Positions 8,169 through 19,200 of a DNA stretch of 37,325 nt are shown one piece after another; positions within the stretch are counted from its first letter, which is position 1, and every line of letters begins with the position of its first letter. The translations under genes were made by a program, and so were the position numbers. A model generated the notes under the pieces. The model was not told where the DNA came from and did not search any database. It was given only the letters and a program-made list of their open reading frames with translations. This DNA is from Aggregatibacter actinomycetemcomitans (GTDB lineage Bacteria; Pseudomonadota; Gammaproteobacteria; Enterobacterales; Pasteurellaceae), in contig JACAWG010000078.1 in assembly GCA_017160915.1 (NCBI GenBank), positions 1 through 37,325 on the forward strand, written 5' to 3'.

Positions 8169-8498
8169 TCAGTGCGACGTTTGCGAAAATAAATTAATCA
8201 CCAATACGCCGCAAATAATCAGCCCCATACCGATTAAACCGGCGGTATCGATTTTCTGCCCGAAAGCGAAATACGCCACAATCGCCGTCAGCACGATGCC
8301 CACGCCCGACCAAATGGCATACACCAAACCCACCGACAGGGTACGAAAAATAATGGAAACAAAATAAAATGAACAACCATAAAAAGCCAGCGCGCCAAGG
8401 GTCGGTAAGGGCTTGGTAAAGCCGTCGCTCACTTTCAGCAGGTTGGTCGCGACAATTTCCAAACAAATGGAAATCGCCAATAAAATCCAAGGATTCAT
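8169..8498 (-). CDS. EmrE-like small multidrug resistance (SMR) transporter
   Basis: A four-helix proton-coupled efflux protein of 109 residues that works as a dimer in the inner membrane on cationic hydrophobic drugs or quaternary ammonium compounds. The essential membrane glutamate is Glu14 (ISICLEIVATN), at the same position as in E. coli EmrE, and the family motif AIWSGVGIV is intact. The start at 8498 (MNPWILL) is preferred to 8513 because GAGGAAAAC lies directly upstream and the protein then aligns with EmrE from residue 1. It is 39 bp upstream of sdhE and could be co-transcribed with it. It could also be a Gdx/SugE-like guanidinium exporter, but the sequence is closer to EmrE. Confidence 0.9.
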   Translation of the reverse strand: MNPWILLAISICLEIVATNLLKVSDGFTKPLPTLGALAFYGCSFYFVSIIFRTLSVGLVYAIWSGVGIVLTAIVAYFAFGQKIDTAGLIGMGLIICGVLVINLFSQTSH

Positions 8499-8511
8499 GT
8501 TTTCCTCACAC

Positions 8512-8556
8512 AAAAGTGCGGTCGGAAATTCAATTAAAAATCCGACCGCACTTTTT
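8512..8556 (-). terminator. Inverted uptake-sequence pair after proS
   Basis: AAAAGTGCGGTCGGA and TCCGACCGCACTTTT form a 15-bp stem with an AT-rich loop between proS and the SMR gene. Both arms contain an exact uptake sequence (8514-8522 and 8545-8553), and T-runs lie on the outer flanks. Confidence 0.8.
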
Positions 8557-8564
8557 TCCGTTTG

Positions 8565-10280
8565 CTATACGTTAATTTGGCTTTTCAGGAAATCCAACAA
8601 CTGCTCTTTAGCAATCATCTGTTTCTCTCCGGTGCGACGGTTTTTATATTCGATTTCGCCGTTCGCCAGATTTTTCTCGCCGATGACGACCATGTGCGGC
8701 ACGCCGATGAGTTCCATATCGGCGAACATCACGCCCGGGCGTTCTTTGCGGTCATCGAAAATCACTTCCACGCCTTGCGCCTGTAAAGTGCGGTATAAAT
8801 CTTCGGCGAATTGTTGCACGCTTTCCGATTTGTACATATTCATCGGCACAATCGCCACGGTGAACGGCGCAATGGCGTCGGACGGCCAAATAATGCCGCG
8901 TTCATCGTGATGTTGTTCGATAGCGGCAGCAACCACGCGGGTGACGCCGATACCGTAACAGCCCATGGTAACCACCATCGGGCGACCGTCTTCGCCTTGC
9001 ACGGTGGCGTTCATGGCTTGGGAATATTTGTCGCCTAATTGGAAAATATGTCCCACTTCAATGCCGCGTTTAATCAGCAGCGTGCCTTTACCGTCCGGGC
9101 TCGGATCACCTTCCACTACATTACGAATGTCGGCGATTTTCGGCAACGCCACATCACGTTCCCAGTTAATGTTGAAATAATGCTTGCCATCAATATTCGC
9201 GCCCGCGCCGAAATCGCTCATTAACGCCACGCTGCGGTCAATAATCACCGGAATGTTTAAGTTGACCGGACCAAGCGAGCCCACGCCGGCGCCGATTTTC
9301 GCTTTAATGGCGGCTTCGTCGGCAAATTCAAGAGGAGAAGCCACTTCTGCCAGTTTTTCCGCTTTCACTTCATTTAATTCATGGTCGCCACGAATGATTA
9401 ACGCCACCAACGGCTGTTCTTCGCTTGCACCTTTCACAATCAAGGTTTTCACGGTTTTTTCAATCGGCAGATTGAACTGTTCCACCAATTCTGCAATGGT
9501 TTTCGCCTTCGGCGTATCCACTAATTCCATGGCTTTGGTCGGTTGCGCACGTTCGCCGACGGCAACGGCTTCGGCAAGTTCGATATTTGCCGCGTAATCG
9601 GATTCGGTGGAGAAAATCACATCGTCTTCGCCGCTGTTGGCAAGCACTTGGAACTCATGAGACGCACTGCCGCCGATGGAGCCGGTGTCCGCCTGCACGG
9701 CGCGGAAATCCAAGCCTAAGCGGGTGAAAATGTTGCTGTAGGTTTGGTACATCACATCATAGGTTTCCTGCAAACTTTCTTTTGACGTGTGAAAGGAATA
9801 GGCGTCTTTCATTAAGAATTCACGACCGCGCATCACACCGAAACGCGGACGCACTTCATCACGGAATTTGGTTTGAATTTGATACAAATTGAGGGGCAGT
9901 TGACGATAAGAACTCACTTCGCGACGCACTAAATCGGTGATCACCTCTTCATGGGTCGGACCTAACACGAAATTACGGTTGCCGCGGTCTTCAAAGCGCA
10001 ACAATTCCGGGCCGTATTGCTCCCAACGACCGGATTCCTGCCACAATTCCGCTGGCTGTACCACCGGCATTTCCACTTCGATGGCGCCGCTTTTGTTCAT
10101 TTCGTCACGAATAATATTTTCGACTTTCTTTAATACGCGAAGCCCGGTCGGCAACCAGTTATATAAACCGGACGCGAGGGGGCGAATCATGCCCGCACGC
10201 AACATTAATTGGTGGCTCACCACCGCCGCTTCCGCCGGGGTTTCCTTTAAGGTGGATAATAAATATTTACTTGTACGCAT
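8565..10280 (-). CDS. proS: Prolyl-tRNA synthetase
   Basis: Charges tRNA-Pro with proline in the cytosol. At 571 residues it is the long bacterial type with an editing domain between motifs 2 and 3. Visible parts are the N-terminal class II catalytic core ([21 protein letters not shown]), motif 2 ([25 protein letters not shown]), the inserted editing domain at about 225-400, motif 3 ([17 protein letters not shown]), and the C-terminal anticodon-binding domain. It is divergent from selA, with 150 bp between them, and carries one uptake sequence (8786-8794). Confidence 0.97.
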   Translation of the reverse strand: MRTSKYLLSTLKETPAEAAVVSHQLMLRAGMIRPLASGLYNWLPTGLRVLKKVENIIRDEMNKSGAIEVEMPVVQPAELWQESGRWEQYGPELLRFEDRGNRNFVLGPTHEEVITDLVRREVSSYRQLPLNLYQIQTKFRDEVRPRFGVMRGREFLMKDAYSFHTSKESLQETYDVMYQTYSNIFTRLGLDFRAVQADTGSIGGSASHEFQVLANSGEDDVIFSTESDYAANIELAEAVAVGERAQPTKAMELVDTPKAKTIAELVEQFNLPIEKTVKTLIVKGASEEQPLVALIIRGDHELNEVKAEKLAEVASPLEFADEAAIKAKIGAGVGSLGPVNLNIPVIIDRSVALMSDFGAGANIDGKHYFNINWERDVALPKIADIRNVVEGDPSPDGKGTLLIKRGIEVGHIFQLGDKYSQAMNATVQGEDGRPMVVTMGCYGIGVTRVVAAAIEQHHDERGIIWPSDAIAPFTVAIVPMNMYKSESVQQFAEDLYRTLQAQGVEVIFDDRKERPGVMFADMELIGVPHMVVIGEKNLANGEIEYKNRRTGEKQMIAKEQLLDFLKSQINV

Positions 10281-10430
10281 TGAATTACCTATAATTCTGA
10301 GAACTTAGAAAATGAGAAAAAAATTGGCGATAGTGTATCTAATGCGTAAGCAAAAGCAAGCAGGAAATCAGGTTTCGCGCCTTTTCGCCGCGATTTCATC
10401 CGCCAATTTCAGCGCACAAAAGGAATAATC

Positions 10431-11825
10431 ATGTCAGCCCTTTATCAAGCCCTTCCCGCCGTCGATAAATTACTCAAAACCCCGCAGGGTGAACAGCTGG
10501 TGGCGGAATTCGGCCACAGCGCCACCGTCAATATGTGCCGCGACCTTTTACAACAGGCGCGCGAACACATAAAACACCACGAAAACCTACCGCACTTTTT
10601 GCAGAATACGGACGCCACTTTTCAGCATCTCAAGCAACAGCTTCTGCTACAACAACAGGTGAACATGAAAACCGTTCACAATTTAACCGGCACGGTGCTG
10701 CACACCAATCTCGGGCGCGCCTTGTGGTCGCCGGCGGCGCAACAGGCGGCGTTGGATGCTATGCAAGGCAATGTGGCGTTGGAATATGATTTAAGCGCGG
10801 GCGAGCGCAGCCATCGGGATAACTACATCAGCGCCTTAATGCAGCAGCTGACGGGCGCGGAAGCCGCCTGCGTGGTAAATAACAATGCGGCGGCGGTATT
10901 GCTGATGCTGGCGACTTTCGCCCAAGGCAAAGAAGTGATTATCTCCCGTGGCGAGCTGATTGAAATCGGCGGCGCGTTCCGCATTCCCGACATCATGGCG
11001 CAGGCGGGCTGCAAGCTGGTGGAAGTGGGCACCACCAATCGCACCCATTTAAAAGATTATCGCAACGCGATTAACGAAAATACCGCCTTTTTAATGAAAG
11101 TTCACAGCAGTAACTATCAAATTTGCGGTTTTACCCACGCCGTTGACGAGCAGGAATTGGCGGATTTGGGCAACGAATTCGGCATTCCGGTCATCACCGA
11201 TTTAGGCAGCGGCGCGCTTATGGATTTGAAACAGTTCGGCTTGCCGGAAGAACCCACCGTGCAGGAAAAATTGCAGCACGGCTTGGATTTGATTTCCTTC
11301 TCCGGCGACAAATTGCTGGGCGGCCCGCAGGCGGGCATTATTGTGGGCAAAAAAGCGCTTATTCAACAGCTGCAAGCCCACCCGCTCAAACGTGTGTTGC
11401 GTTGTGATAAAGTCACCCTTGCCGGGCTGGAAGCCACTTTACGCCTCTATTTACAACCGGAAAAAATCACCGAAAAACTGACCGCACTTTTATTGCTCAC
11501 GCAGCCTGTGGAACGCTTACAGGCGCAGGCGGAGCAACTTAAAGCGCGGTTGGAAAATCGTTTGAATGCCGATTATATGATTGCCGTTGAACCGAGCGAA
11601 GCGCAAATCGGCAGCGGTTCCCAGCCGTTGGCGCGGATTCCGTCGGTGGCGGTGACCATTACGCCGGCAAACGAAAAAACGCCTGCAAAAACCACCGCAC
11701 TTTTCGCCCGTTTGTTGGCATTGCCGCAACCGGTTATCGGGCGCATTGAACGGGATAAAATTTGGTTGGATTTACGCAGCTTGGCGAACCTTGATCGCCT
11801 TCTGGACAGCTTGGAGACATTATGA
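10431..11825 (+). CDS. selA: L-seryl-tRNA(Sec) selenium transferase SelA
   Basis: A PLP enzyme that converts seryl-tRNA(Sec) to selenocysteyl-tRNA(Sec) using selenophosphate. The 464 residues are full length. The N-terminal tRNA-binding domain is followed by the fold-type I core with [14 protein letters not shown] at about 84-97, and the PLP lysine lies in [12 protein letters not shown] (about 285-296). AAGGAA precedes the ATG. The stop overlaps the selB start in ATGA, indicating translational coupling. Three uptake sequences fall inside the gene (10589, 11481 and 11694). Confidence 0.96.
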   Translation: MSALYQALPAVDKLLKTPQGEQLVAEFGHSATVNMCRDLLQQAREHIKHHENLPHFLQNTDATFQHLKQQLLLQQQVNMKTVHNLTGTVLHTNLGRALWSPAAQQAALDAMQGNVALEYDLSAGERSHRDNYISALMQQLTGAEAACVVNNNAAAVLLMLATFAQGKEVIISRGELIEIGGAFRIPDIMAQAGCKLVEVGTTNRTHLKDYRNAINENTAFLMKVHSSNYQICGFTHAVDEQELADLGNEFGIPVITDLGSGALMDLKQFGLPEEPTVQEKLQHGLDLISFSGDKLLGGPQAGIIVGKKALIQQLQAHPLKRVLRCDKVTLAGLEATLRLYLQPEKITEKLTALLLLTQPVERLQAQAEQLKARLENRLNADYMIAVEPSEAQIGSGSQPLARIPSVAVTITPANEKTPAKTTALFARLLALPQPVIGRIERDKIWLDLRSLANLDRLLDSLETL

Positions 11826-13681
11826 TTATCGTTACCTCCGGACACGTTGACCACGGCAAAACCGCCCTTTTGCAAGCCCTCACCGGCACCCATACGGCGC
11901 ACCTGCCGGAAGAAAAGAAACGCGGCATGACCATTGATTTGGGCTACGCGTATTTGCCGTTAAACGATCAGATTCTCGGCTTTATCGACGTGCCGGGACA
12001 CGAGCGCTTCCTCGCCAATATGCTGGCGGGGCTGGGCGGCATTCACTACGCCATGCTTATTGTTGCCGCCGACGAAGGCGTGCAGGCGCAAACCATCGAG
12101 CATTTAAGCATTTTAAGCCTGTTACAGTTACAGGAAATCATGGTGGTGATCACCAAAGCCGACCGCGCCGACGTGGCACAAATCGAGGCGCTGGAAAATC
12201 AACTGCGCCGACAATACGCCGTGTTGGCGAACAGTCCATTTTTCGTCACCTCCGCCATCACCGGTCAGGGCATTGATGCCTTGCGTGATCATTTGGCGCA
12301 GCTGGCGGAATTGTCGGAAGTAGAGAAACCGTTCCGTTACGCCATCGACCGTATTTTCACCATCAAAGGCGCCGGCACGGTGGTGACGGGCACGGCATTC
12401 GCGGGCAAAGTCAGCCTAGATGACGAATTGTATTTGAGCAACGGGCAAAAAGTGCGGGTAAAAAATATCCACGCACAAAACGAACAAAACAACGTAGGCT
12501 TGGCGGGGCAACGCTTGGCGTTAAATATTAACCTGGATTTCGACCGCACTTTAATTGCGCGCGGCGATTGGCTGTTCTCCCAAGCGCCCGGCAAACCGAC
12601 GGATCGCATCACCGTTTGGCTGGAAAGCCAAATGGCACTGAACGAAAGCCAGCCGGTGCATATTTATCACGCCGCATCGCACACCACGGGCAAACTCACT
12701 TTGTTACAACAGCAAAAGCTCGCCCCGCAACAACAAGCGTTGGCGGAGCTGATTTTGGAACAACCGCTGTTTTTGGCGTACGGCGATAAAATCATTCTGC
12801 GCAACAGCAATTCCACCGCCGTACTTGGCGGCGCCAAAGTGATTGAAATCGATTCGCCGAAACGACACAAACGCACGGAAGCGCGTTTTGATTATTTACG
12901 CCGACTGATTCAGGCGGAAACGGCGCAAAAACGCACCGCACTTTATTTGCAAAATCACGCGGTAGAAGCGCAAAGGCTCATGTGGATTGAACAACTGACG
13001 GACACGCAACTGGACGCTATTCTGCAACAAAACGGCGACATTCGCTTCCAAAGCTGGTGTTTTAACGCCGATTATCGTGCGCAACAAACGGCAAAATTAT
13101 TGACCGCACTTGCCCAGTATCATGAGCAGCACCCCGACCAACTCGGCTTGGGCAAAGCCCGCTTATATCGCATTGCAGCGCTGAATCAGCCGGAAAAACT
13201 GATTTATCATTTTATCGACGAATTATTGGCAGAAAATCAACTGCAACACACCCGCGGCTGGTTGCACACCGTCGATCATAAAATCCAATTTAACGAACCG
13301 GAACGCGCATTATGGCAGCAGGTTCTCGCCCAATTCGAGCAACATAACGGACAAGCCCTGTGGGTGCGTGATCTTGCCGATTTGTTAGGGCAGGAAGAAA
13401 GCACCATGCGCAATTTCCTCTATAAAGCGGGCAAACTGGGCTATTTAACCGCCGTGGTGAAAGACCGTTTCTTCCTCACGGAGAACATTTACGCCTTCGC
13501 CCGTTTAATCAAACAGCTGACCGCCGGAAAAGAAGGTTTTTCGGTGAACGAACTGCGCGACGCCTTACAATTCGGACGCAAAATGACCGTGCAACTGGTG
13601 GAATATTTCGACCGTTGCGGCTTCCTGCGTCGTAAAGGCAATATTCACGTTTTACGCGATGCGGACGTGTTTGATTTATAA
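11822..13681 (+). CDS. selB: Selenocysteine-specific elongation factor SelB
   Basis: A GTPase that delivers selenocysteyl-tRNA(Sec) to UGA codons marked by a SECIS hairpin. The 619 residues comprise an EF-Tu-like G domain ([14 protein letters not shown] at 7-20, DVPGHE at about 57-62, TKAD at about 110-113), beta-barrel domains, and C-terminal winged helices that bind the SECIS (about 400-619). It overlaps selA by 4 bp. Three uptake sequences are present (12543, 12945 and 13103). No selenoprotein gene or selC tRNA is visible in the window, so its clients, probably formate dehydrogenases, lie elsewhere. Confidence 0.96.
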   Translation: MIIVTSGHVDHGKTALLQALTGTHTAHLPEEKKRGMTIDLGYAYLPLNDQILGFIDVPGHERFLANMLAGLGGIHYAMLIVAADEGVQAQTIEHLSILSLLQLQEIMVVITKADRADVAQIEALENQLRRQYAVLANSPFFVTSAITGQGIDALRDHLAQLAELSEVEKPFRYAIDRIFTIKGAGTVVTGTAFAGKVSLDDELYLSNGQKVRVKNIHAQNEQNNVGLAGQRLALNINLDFDRTLIARGDWLFSQAPGKPTDRITVWLESQMALNESQPVHIYHAASHTTGKLTLLQQQKLAPQQQALAELILEQPLFLAYGDKIILRNSNSTAVLGGAKVIEIDSPKRHKRTEARFDYLRRLIQAETAQKRTALYLQNHAVEAQRLMWIEQLTDTQLDAILQQNGDIRFQSWCFNADYRAQQTAKLLTALAQYHEQHPDQLGLGKARLYRIAALNQPEKLIYHFIDELLAENQLQHTRGWLHTVDHKIQFNEPERALWQQVLAQFEQHNGQALWVRDLADLLGQEESTMRNFLYKAGKLGYLTAVVKDRFFLTENIYAFARLIKQLTAGKEGFSVNELRDALQFGRKMTVQLVEYFDRCGFLRRKGNIHVLRDADVFDL

Positions 13682-13727
13682 AAAGTGCGGTCATTATTTT
13701 CAACGTTTTTCAACAACAGGAGCTTCC

Positions 13728-14630
13728 ATGAAGAAATTACTCATTGCCACCCTCATCGCCGGCAGCCTGATGCTCACCGCCTGCGACGATAAAGAAAAAA
13801 CTGCGCTCACCGAGCAAGTGCAAAAACAGGCACAAACCATTGAACAACTCAACGATCAGGTAAAAACATTAGAGAAACAGGTGCTGGATTTAGCCGAAAA
13901 TCAAACGATTCGGGTTGAGCCGGAAGTGCTGTTTGAAAAATCGGAAACCATCAAGTTTGATAACAAATCCGCCGACAGTTATGCCCCGGAAAGCGCCGAA
14001 GCAAAAGTCAGCGTGAAAACCTTAAAAACCGGCGAAGATTGGTTAACGGATTTACTCTTAAATGAGTTAATCCGACAATTCACCGCAAGCGGTCAAGTTA
14101 AAATCGAGAATAAACAACAACTTGTGGAACGGCTACAAACCCTTTACACGGACAGCGTTAAAGAAGTTAAAGATAACGAAATGATTGGCAGTAGCACCGT
14201 GTTCAGTGTGAAATATCTCGGACAACGGGAAAACATCGCCACCTTCACCATCAATTATTCCGGCTATTCCGGCGGTGCGCACGGTATGTATTCCACCCAA
14301 TTCCTTAACATCGATTTGGCGAAAAAAGCCTTGCTGGATATTGATGATGTCATCAATCCGGAGCAGCATCAAAAACTAAAAGACCTCTTATGGGACGCTT
14401 ACCGCGACAGTAATAATGAAGCGGAACCATTTACGCAGAAAGACGGGGGATTTTACGTGCCAAAAGATTTTTACTTCTCCCGCAATGGCGTAACCTTCGT
14501 TTACCCGCCTTATGCCATCGGCAGTTTTGCGGAAGGGGAAAAAGAGCTGACGATTTATTGGTGGCAGTTGAAAGAAAACAACTTGATTAACCCGCAATTT
14601 ACCTCGTTAGCAGAATCGGTTATCGAATAA
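13728..14630 (+). CDS. Putative lipoprotein with DUF3298/RsiV-like domain
   Basis: A predicted envelope lipoprotein of 300 residues. I start at 13728 (MKKLLIATLIAG...), where AGGAG lies seven bases upstream; the frame is open from 13659 but that would overlap selB and bury the signal peptide. The lipobox LTAC puts the lipidated Cys at residue 19. A short coiled coil follows (about 24-56). The C-terminal half (about 150-295) resembles the DUF3298/RsiV-like domain, with YSGGAHGMY typical of it. In RsiV this domain binds lysozyme, but there is no anti-sigma part here, so function is unknown. It follows selB by 46 bp with an uptake sequence between, so read-through from selAB is possible. Confidence 0.8.
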   Translation: MKKLLIATLIAGSLMLTACDDKEKTALTEQVQKQAQTIEQLNDQVKTLEKQVLDLAENQTIRVEPEVLFEKSETIKFDNKSADSYAPESAEAKVSVKTLKTGEDWLTDLLLNELIRQFTASGQVKIENKQQLVERLQTLYTDSVKEVKDNEMIGSSTVFSVKYLGQRENIATFTINYSGYSGGAHGMYSTQFLNIDLAKKALLDIDDVINPEQHQKLKDLLWDAYRDSNNEAEPFTQKDGGFYVPKDFYFSRNGVTFVYPPYAIGSFAEGEKELTIYWWQLKENNLINPQFTSLAESVIE

Positions 14631-14636
14631 CCCAAC

Positions 14637-14671
14637 AAAAATCCCCAAGCGCAAACTTGGGGATTTTTTTT
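14637..14671. terminator. Bidirectional terminator between the lipoprotein and mgtC-like genes
   Basis: AATCCCCAAG and CTTGGGGATT form a stable stem with a short loop, flanked by A-run and T-run, between convergent genes. The T-run overlaps the stop codon of the minus-strand gene. Confidence 0.88.
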
Positions 14672-15386
14672 AATTTTCCAGTTCCAAACTCACCACGTTC
14701 GGGTCGTTTTTCAGCAATAAATACAATTCCTGAATGGTGGCTTTGTCGTTGATGGAACAGCGAATAGTCAGTTTGGTTTCGCCGTTGGGCTGATCTTTCA
14801 CGTTGATATTTTCGATGGAATGGTTGTTGTTATGCAACAACTGCACGAATTGCGCAATGGCGTTAGGTGAAAGCAATGTGGCGTTGATTCGCGTTTTTTT
14901 CTTTTTGTCACGATGGCGTACCCAGTTATGCACATACGGACTTAAGCGAATGGCGATTAAAATCATGATGGTGGCGACCATCGCGTCAAAATAAAAACCC
15001 GCGCCGGAGGCAATACCGATGCCCGCCGCCGCCCAGATAATCGCCGCCGTGGTTAAGCCGGAAATGGCGTCGTTATGTTTGCGCAAAATCACACCGGCAC
15101 CGAGGAAACCGATGCCGCTAATCACTTGCGCCGCCAAGCGCATCGGGTCGGTACGGATATTTTCCGACACCTGCGCATAATGTTCCGCCGATTGAATGGA
15201 GACGATGGTTAGCACACAAGTGGTGACCGCAATAATCATGCAGGTTTTTACCCCTACAGGCTTGGCTTTCAATTCCCGTTCCAAGCCGATAATGCCGCCC
15301 AGAATCATCGCAAACGCCATTTTGGCGAAAATAAAAAAGTGGCTGTCGCGCGCCGACGCTTCAATAAAATTTAGTAAATCATTCAT
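14670..15386 (-). CDS. MgtC/SapB family membrane protein
   Basis: Inner-membrane protein of the MgtC/SapB family, 238 residues. About four to five membrane helices fill residues 18-150, including the conserved GGIIGLERELKAKPVGVKT segment (31-49) and the GIGFLGAGVI motif (about 91-100). The C-terminal soluble part (about 165-238) has the ACT-like fold typical of longer MgtC proteins. Salmonella MgtC inhibits ATP synthase and helps survival in low Mg2+ and in macrophages, but most family members, including YhiD/SapB, have no proven role. It sits one base from rluE on the same strand. No leader resembling the mgtC riboswitch is visible. Confidence 0.88.
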   Translation of the reverse strand: MNDLLNFIEASARDSHFFIFAKMAFAMILGGIIGLERELKAKPVGVKTCMIIAVTTCVLTIVSIQSAEHYAQVSENIRTDPMRLAAQVISGIGFLGAGVILRKHNDAISGLTTAAIIWAAAGIGIASGAGFYFDAMVATIMILIAIRLSPYVHNWVRHRDKKKKTRINATLLSPNAIAQFVQLLHNNNHSIENINVKDQPNGETKLTIRCSINDKATIQELYLLLKNDPNVVSLELEN

Positions 15387-15387
15387 G

Positions 15388-16077
15388 TTAAATCGTTAAT
15401 TTAAGTAATTGATAGAGTTCTCTTAGTTCGTTTTGGGTTAACGTGCGGTAAGTTTTCGGCATCAAATGTTGCAGATTGAAGCCCGCCAATTGATAACGAA
15501 TCAGACGCAACGTCGGAAACCCGATATGCGCCGTCATTCTGCGCACCTGCCGATTGCGCCCTTCATAAATATTCACTTCCAGCCACGCGGTGGGAATATG
15601 TTTGCGTTCGCGAATAGGCGGAATGCGTTGCCATAAAAAATCCGGCTCGGAAATCAACCGCACTTTTGCAGGCTTGGTCATGCCGTCTTTTAATTCCACA
15701 CCACGCCGAAGCCGTTCCAATGCCGCCTCGTCCGGCACGCCTTCCACCTGCACCAAGTAGGTTTTTTCCATCTTAAATTTCGGTTCCGCCAAACGATGTT
15801 GCAACTCGCCGTTATTGGTCAGCAGCAACAAGCCTTCGCTGTCACGATCCAACCGCCCCACGGGATACACGCCCAGCACATCAATAAAATCCTTCAAAGT
15901 GCTACGCCCGCCCTCATCACTGAACTGGCTCAACACGTCAAAAGGCTTATTAAATAAAATGACCTTCGTTTGGGAAAAGCTGACTTTAGGCTTAGAAACG
16001 CCGCGAAAACCGACCGCACTTTTAGGCGTTCCGCCGCGCATTTTTTCATGAAAAAAAGGAGAAGATTTCGTTTTCAT
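15388..16077 (-). CDS. rluE: 23S rRNA pseudouridine(2457) synthase RluE
   Basis: Converts U2457 of 23S rRNA to pseudouridine. The 229-residue protein belongs to the RsuA/RluB/E/F family and is closest, from memory, to RluE ([27 protein letters not shown] and NPPIRERK-like [14 protein letters not shown]). The catalytic aspartate is in [17 protein letters not shown] (about 94-110), and [10 protein letters not shown] is present. There is no N-terminal S4 domain, as in RluE; a basic tail of about 35 residues precedes the catalytic domain and includes residues written by an uptake sequence (16013-16021). A second uptake sequence is internal (15657). Confidence 0.92.
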   Translation of the reverse strand: MKTKSSPFFHEKMRGGTPKSAVGFRGVSKPKVSFSQTKVILFNKPFDVLSQFSDEGGRSTLKDFIDVLGVYPVGRLDRDSEGLLLLTNNGELQHRLAEPKFKMEKTYLVQVEGVPDEAALERLRRGVELKDGMTKPAKVRLISEPDFLWQRIPPIRERKHIPTAWLEVNIYEGRNRQVRRMTAHIGFPTLRLIRYQLAGFNLQHLMPKTYRTLTQNELRELYQLLKLTI

Positions 16078-16117
16078 GACGAAATAGTAACACTAAATCC
16101 TAATTCCCTTAAAAAAT

Positions 16118-16144
16118 TTGCTTAAAATTTACACTTCTTATAAT
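16118..16144 (+). promoter_or_regulatory. Likely sigma-70 promoter of the adhesin gene
   Basis: TTGCTT (16118-16123) and a perfect TATAAT (16139-16144) are 15 bp apart, slightly short. They lie about 105 bp before the adhesin ATG. No simple repeat tract suggesting phase variation is seen between promoter and start. Confidence 0.5.
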
Positions 16145-16249
16145 AACTAAAACGTTTTTTCTAGTAGAATGTCGCTCCTTTTTAATATTGCATAAGGCAT
16201 AGGAAAATCGGAGATTATTGATATCTCGCCCCACAGTAAGGAAATCTTA

Positions 16250-19200
16250 ATGAACAAAATTTTTAAAGTGATTTGGAACCGTAATACACAATCTTTAGTT
16301 GTCACGTCAGAGTTATCCAAAGCCAACGTGAAATCTTCTTCAGACGCCTCTGTAACAAAAAATAGCGCCATCCAAAAACTATTAAAAGTTTCCGCTTTAT
16401 TATTGGGCTTATTGCAGGTTGGCGGGAATGCTTATGCGGCAAGTGCAACATACGGGAACGCTAATAGTGTTCCAATGGATATTGATAATGACAATGCTCT
16501 TGCAATTTCAAAAGGAGCCTCAGCGTCAAATACCGGAGCAATTGCTATTGGTCACAATACTATAGCAAAAACAAATGGAGCAATTGCCATTGGTAGTTCA
16601 GGAACTCAAACTAATGGACAAAATGGCGTTGCGATTGGTGCCAATGCCAACGCAAATGCAACCAAAACCGTAGCTGTCGGTTCTGACTCCCGAGCTTCCG
16701 CTCAATTTGGAACAGCGCTTGGCGCACATACAACCGCGACAAATAATGCCACCGCTATTGGTACAAGAGCCGTGGCAACAAACCAGTATGACGTTGCCAT
16801 TGGTTTTGATTCTGTTACCGGAAGCGCAAAAGCACTAACAACATTAAAAATCGGTAATACTGAAGTCGGGACAGCCGGCGTTCAACAAAACGGCAAAGGT
16901 GTCGTCTCTATTGGTGGTGGTACCGGTGGAGTACAAGCTTTTGGTACGACATATGCTCCCATCATCCGCCAACTACAAAACGTTGGCGCGGGACAACTTT
17001 CTGCGACATCTACCGATGCCGTCAACGGCTCACAACTTTACCATGTAGCCACCGCTGCCAATGAAATTGCCAATACGCAATATCAATTTACGGTAAATGG
17101 CGGAACCGTTGCCAAAACTATGCAAAACAATGGCACCAATGCGGTGGCAAACAATGCAAATAATACCTTAGATTTCAAAGCCAATAACGGTTTAGAAGTT
17201 ACTGGAGCTAATGGTGCCATCACTTATGGGTTAGATCAAACCACCCGCGATAACATCAGTGCGGCAAGCACGGCTGCCTCCCAAGCACAAAGCACAGCAA
17301 GCGCAGCCAACACCGCCGCCACACAAGCCCGTTCAACAGCAAATACCGCTAGTACGGCAGCAACACAAGCTCAAGCTACGGCAAATAGCGCCACTGCAGC
17401 AGCGGGTCAAGCGCAAACAGCTGCCGGTAACGCCGTTACTACAGCAAATAGAGCTGATGCAAATGCTACCGCCGCGCTAACCGGTGCGAATAATGCCGTT
17501 ACAAAAGCAGAACAAGCACAGACGGACGCAACAGCAGCAACCCAAACAGCAAATAATGCAAAAAATACGGCTGATGCCGCCAAAACCGCGGCTGATACTG
17601 CTACCTCTACCGCAAATGCTGCACAGGCTGATGTTAATACGCTTAAAGGTCGTACTTACACCTTCTCCGTAGCAAACGGTAAAGCTGCCGGTTCAACAAC
17701 CAATGGTCAGGCAGATCAATGGTCACTCAATAACAATGATACCTTAACTTTCGGTGCAACCGATGATTTATCCGTGAGTACCGATGGTCAGGGCAATGTG
17801 ATTTATGGTTTGTCTAACAATGCCAAACAAGCTATTGCTGACGCAGCAACTGCCGCCGCAACGGTAACAAACTCATTAAATCAAATTAATCAATCTGTAG
17901 CCGACGCACAAAATGCCGCCACCGCAGCAGCCGGCTCAGCCAATGCTGCCGAAACAGCCAAAAACGCCGCAGAAACGGCAAATACCGCGGCGCAACAAGC
18001 TAAAACCGATGCGGAAGCCGCTAAAAATGCAGCTTCAACATCTGCAAGCAATGCTTCTACATCGGCTCAACAGGCGGATACCGCGAAAAATGCTGCACAG
18101 GCAGCTCAAACAGCTGCAGCGAACTCTGCAACATCAGCAGAAACTGCAAACTCAGCTGCACAACAAGCTAAAACTGATGCGGAATCAGCAAAAGATAATG
18201 CTGCTCAATCTGCAAGAGATGCCGCGACAGCAAAACAAGGCGCAGAAACCGCCCAAGCCGCAGCTACACAATCTGCGCAAAACGCAGCAACCTCTGCAAA
18301 CAACGCTTCTACATCAGCGCAGCAGGCATATACAGCGAAAAATGCTGCTCAAGCAGCTCAAACAGCTGCTGCACAGTCTGCACAAAGCGCCGCAACTTCT
18401 GCAAGCGACGCCTCTACATCGGCTCAACAGGCAGATACAGCAAAAACAGCTGCGCAAACCGCTCAGGCAGCTGCAGCAAACTCTGCAACATCGGCAGAAG
18501 CTGCAAACTCAGCTGCACAACAAGCTAAAACTGATGCGGAATCGGCAAAAAATGATGCCGCTCAATCGGCAACAGATGCCGCGACAGCAAAACAAGGCGC
18601 AGAAACCGCCCAAGCCGCCGCTGCTCAGTCTGCACAAAGCGCCGCAACTTCTGCAAACAACGCTTCTACATCGGCTCAACAGGCAGATACCGCGAAAACA
18701 GCCGCTCAAGCTGCTGAAAACAATGCAACAACAGCCGCTCAACAAGCTGAAAATGCAAAGAACTCGGCAGTAACCGCACAAACCCAAGCCGAGGCTGCTA
18801 AAGACGCTGCTGTAGCCGCCAATACAGATGCCCAGCAAGCTAAAACTGATGCGGAAGCCGCTAGAAATGCCGCCGTTTCAGCAAAAGATGATGCGGTAAG
18901 CGCAAAAACCGCTGCAGAAACCGCTCAACAAGGAGCCGAATCCGCCAAACAAGCGGCTTCAACTTCCGCCGATCAAGCTGCGCAATCAGCAACTAACGCT
19001 GCCGGTTCGGCAACAGACGCCGGCAATGCTGCCTCTCGTGCACAAACTGCGGAAAGCAACGCAAATCAGGCGGCACAACAAGCAGAGTCTGCCAAAACAG
19101 CAGCATCAACTTCTGCTGCGGACGCTGAAACAGCCAAAGTCGCTGCCGTCGCAGCCCAAACCGCTGCCGAAACAGCGAAACAAGGCGCTGAAGCCGCACA

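Noticed and set aside
10281-10430. Search for selC tRNA or a SECIS near selAB
   Set aside because: No tRNA-like cloverleaf or in-frame UGA with a hairpin is visible here or elsewhere in the window.
16144-16249. Phase-variation tract before the adhesin
   Set aside because: Only short homopolymers (six or fewer) and no tetranucleotide repeat are present in the leader or early coding region.
17913-18773. 286-codon Pro/Gln/Lys/Leu-rich ORF in another plus-strand frame, and long minus-strand ORFs such as 20428-21117, inside the adhesin stalk
   Set aside because: They are shadows created by the 21-bp periodic, Ala/Gln/Thr-rich codons. They have biased low-complexity sequence, no ribosome sites and no recognisable domain.
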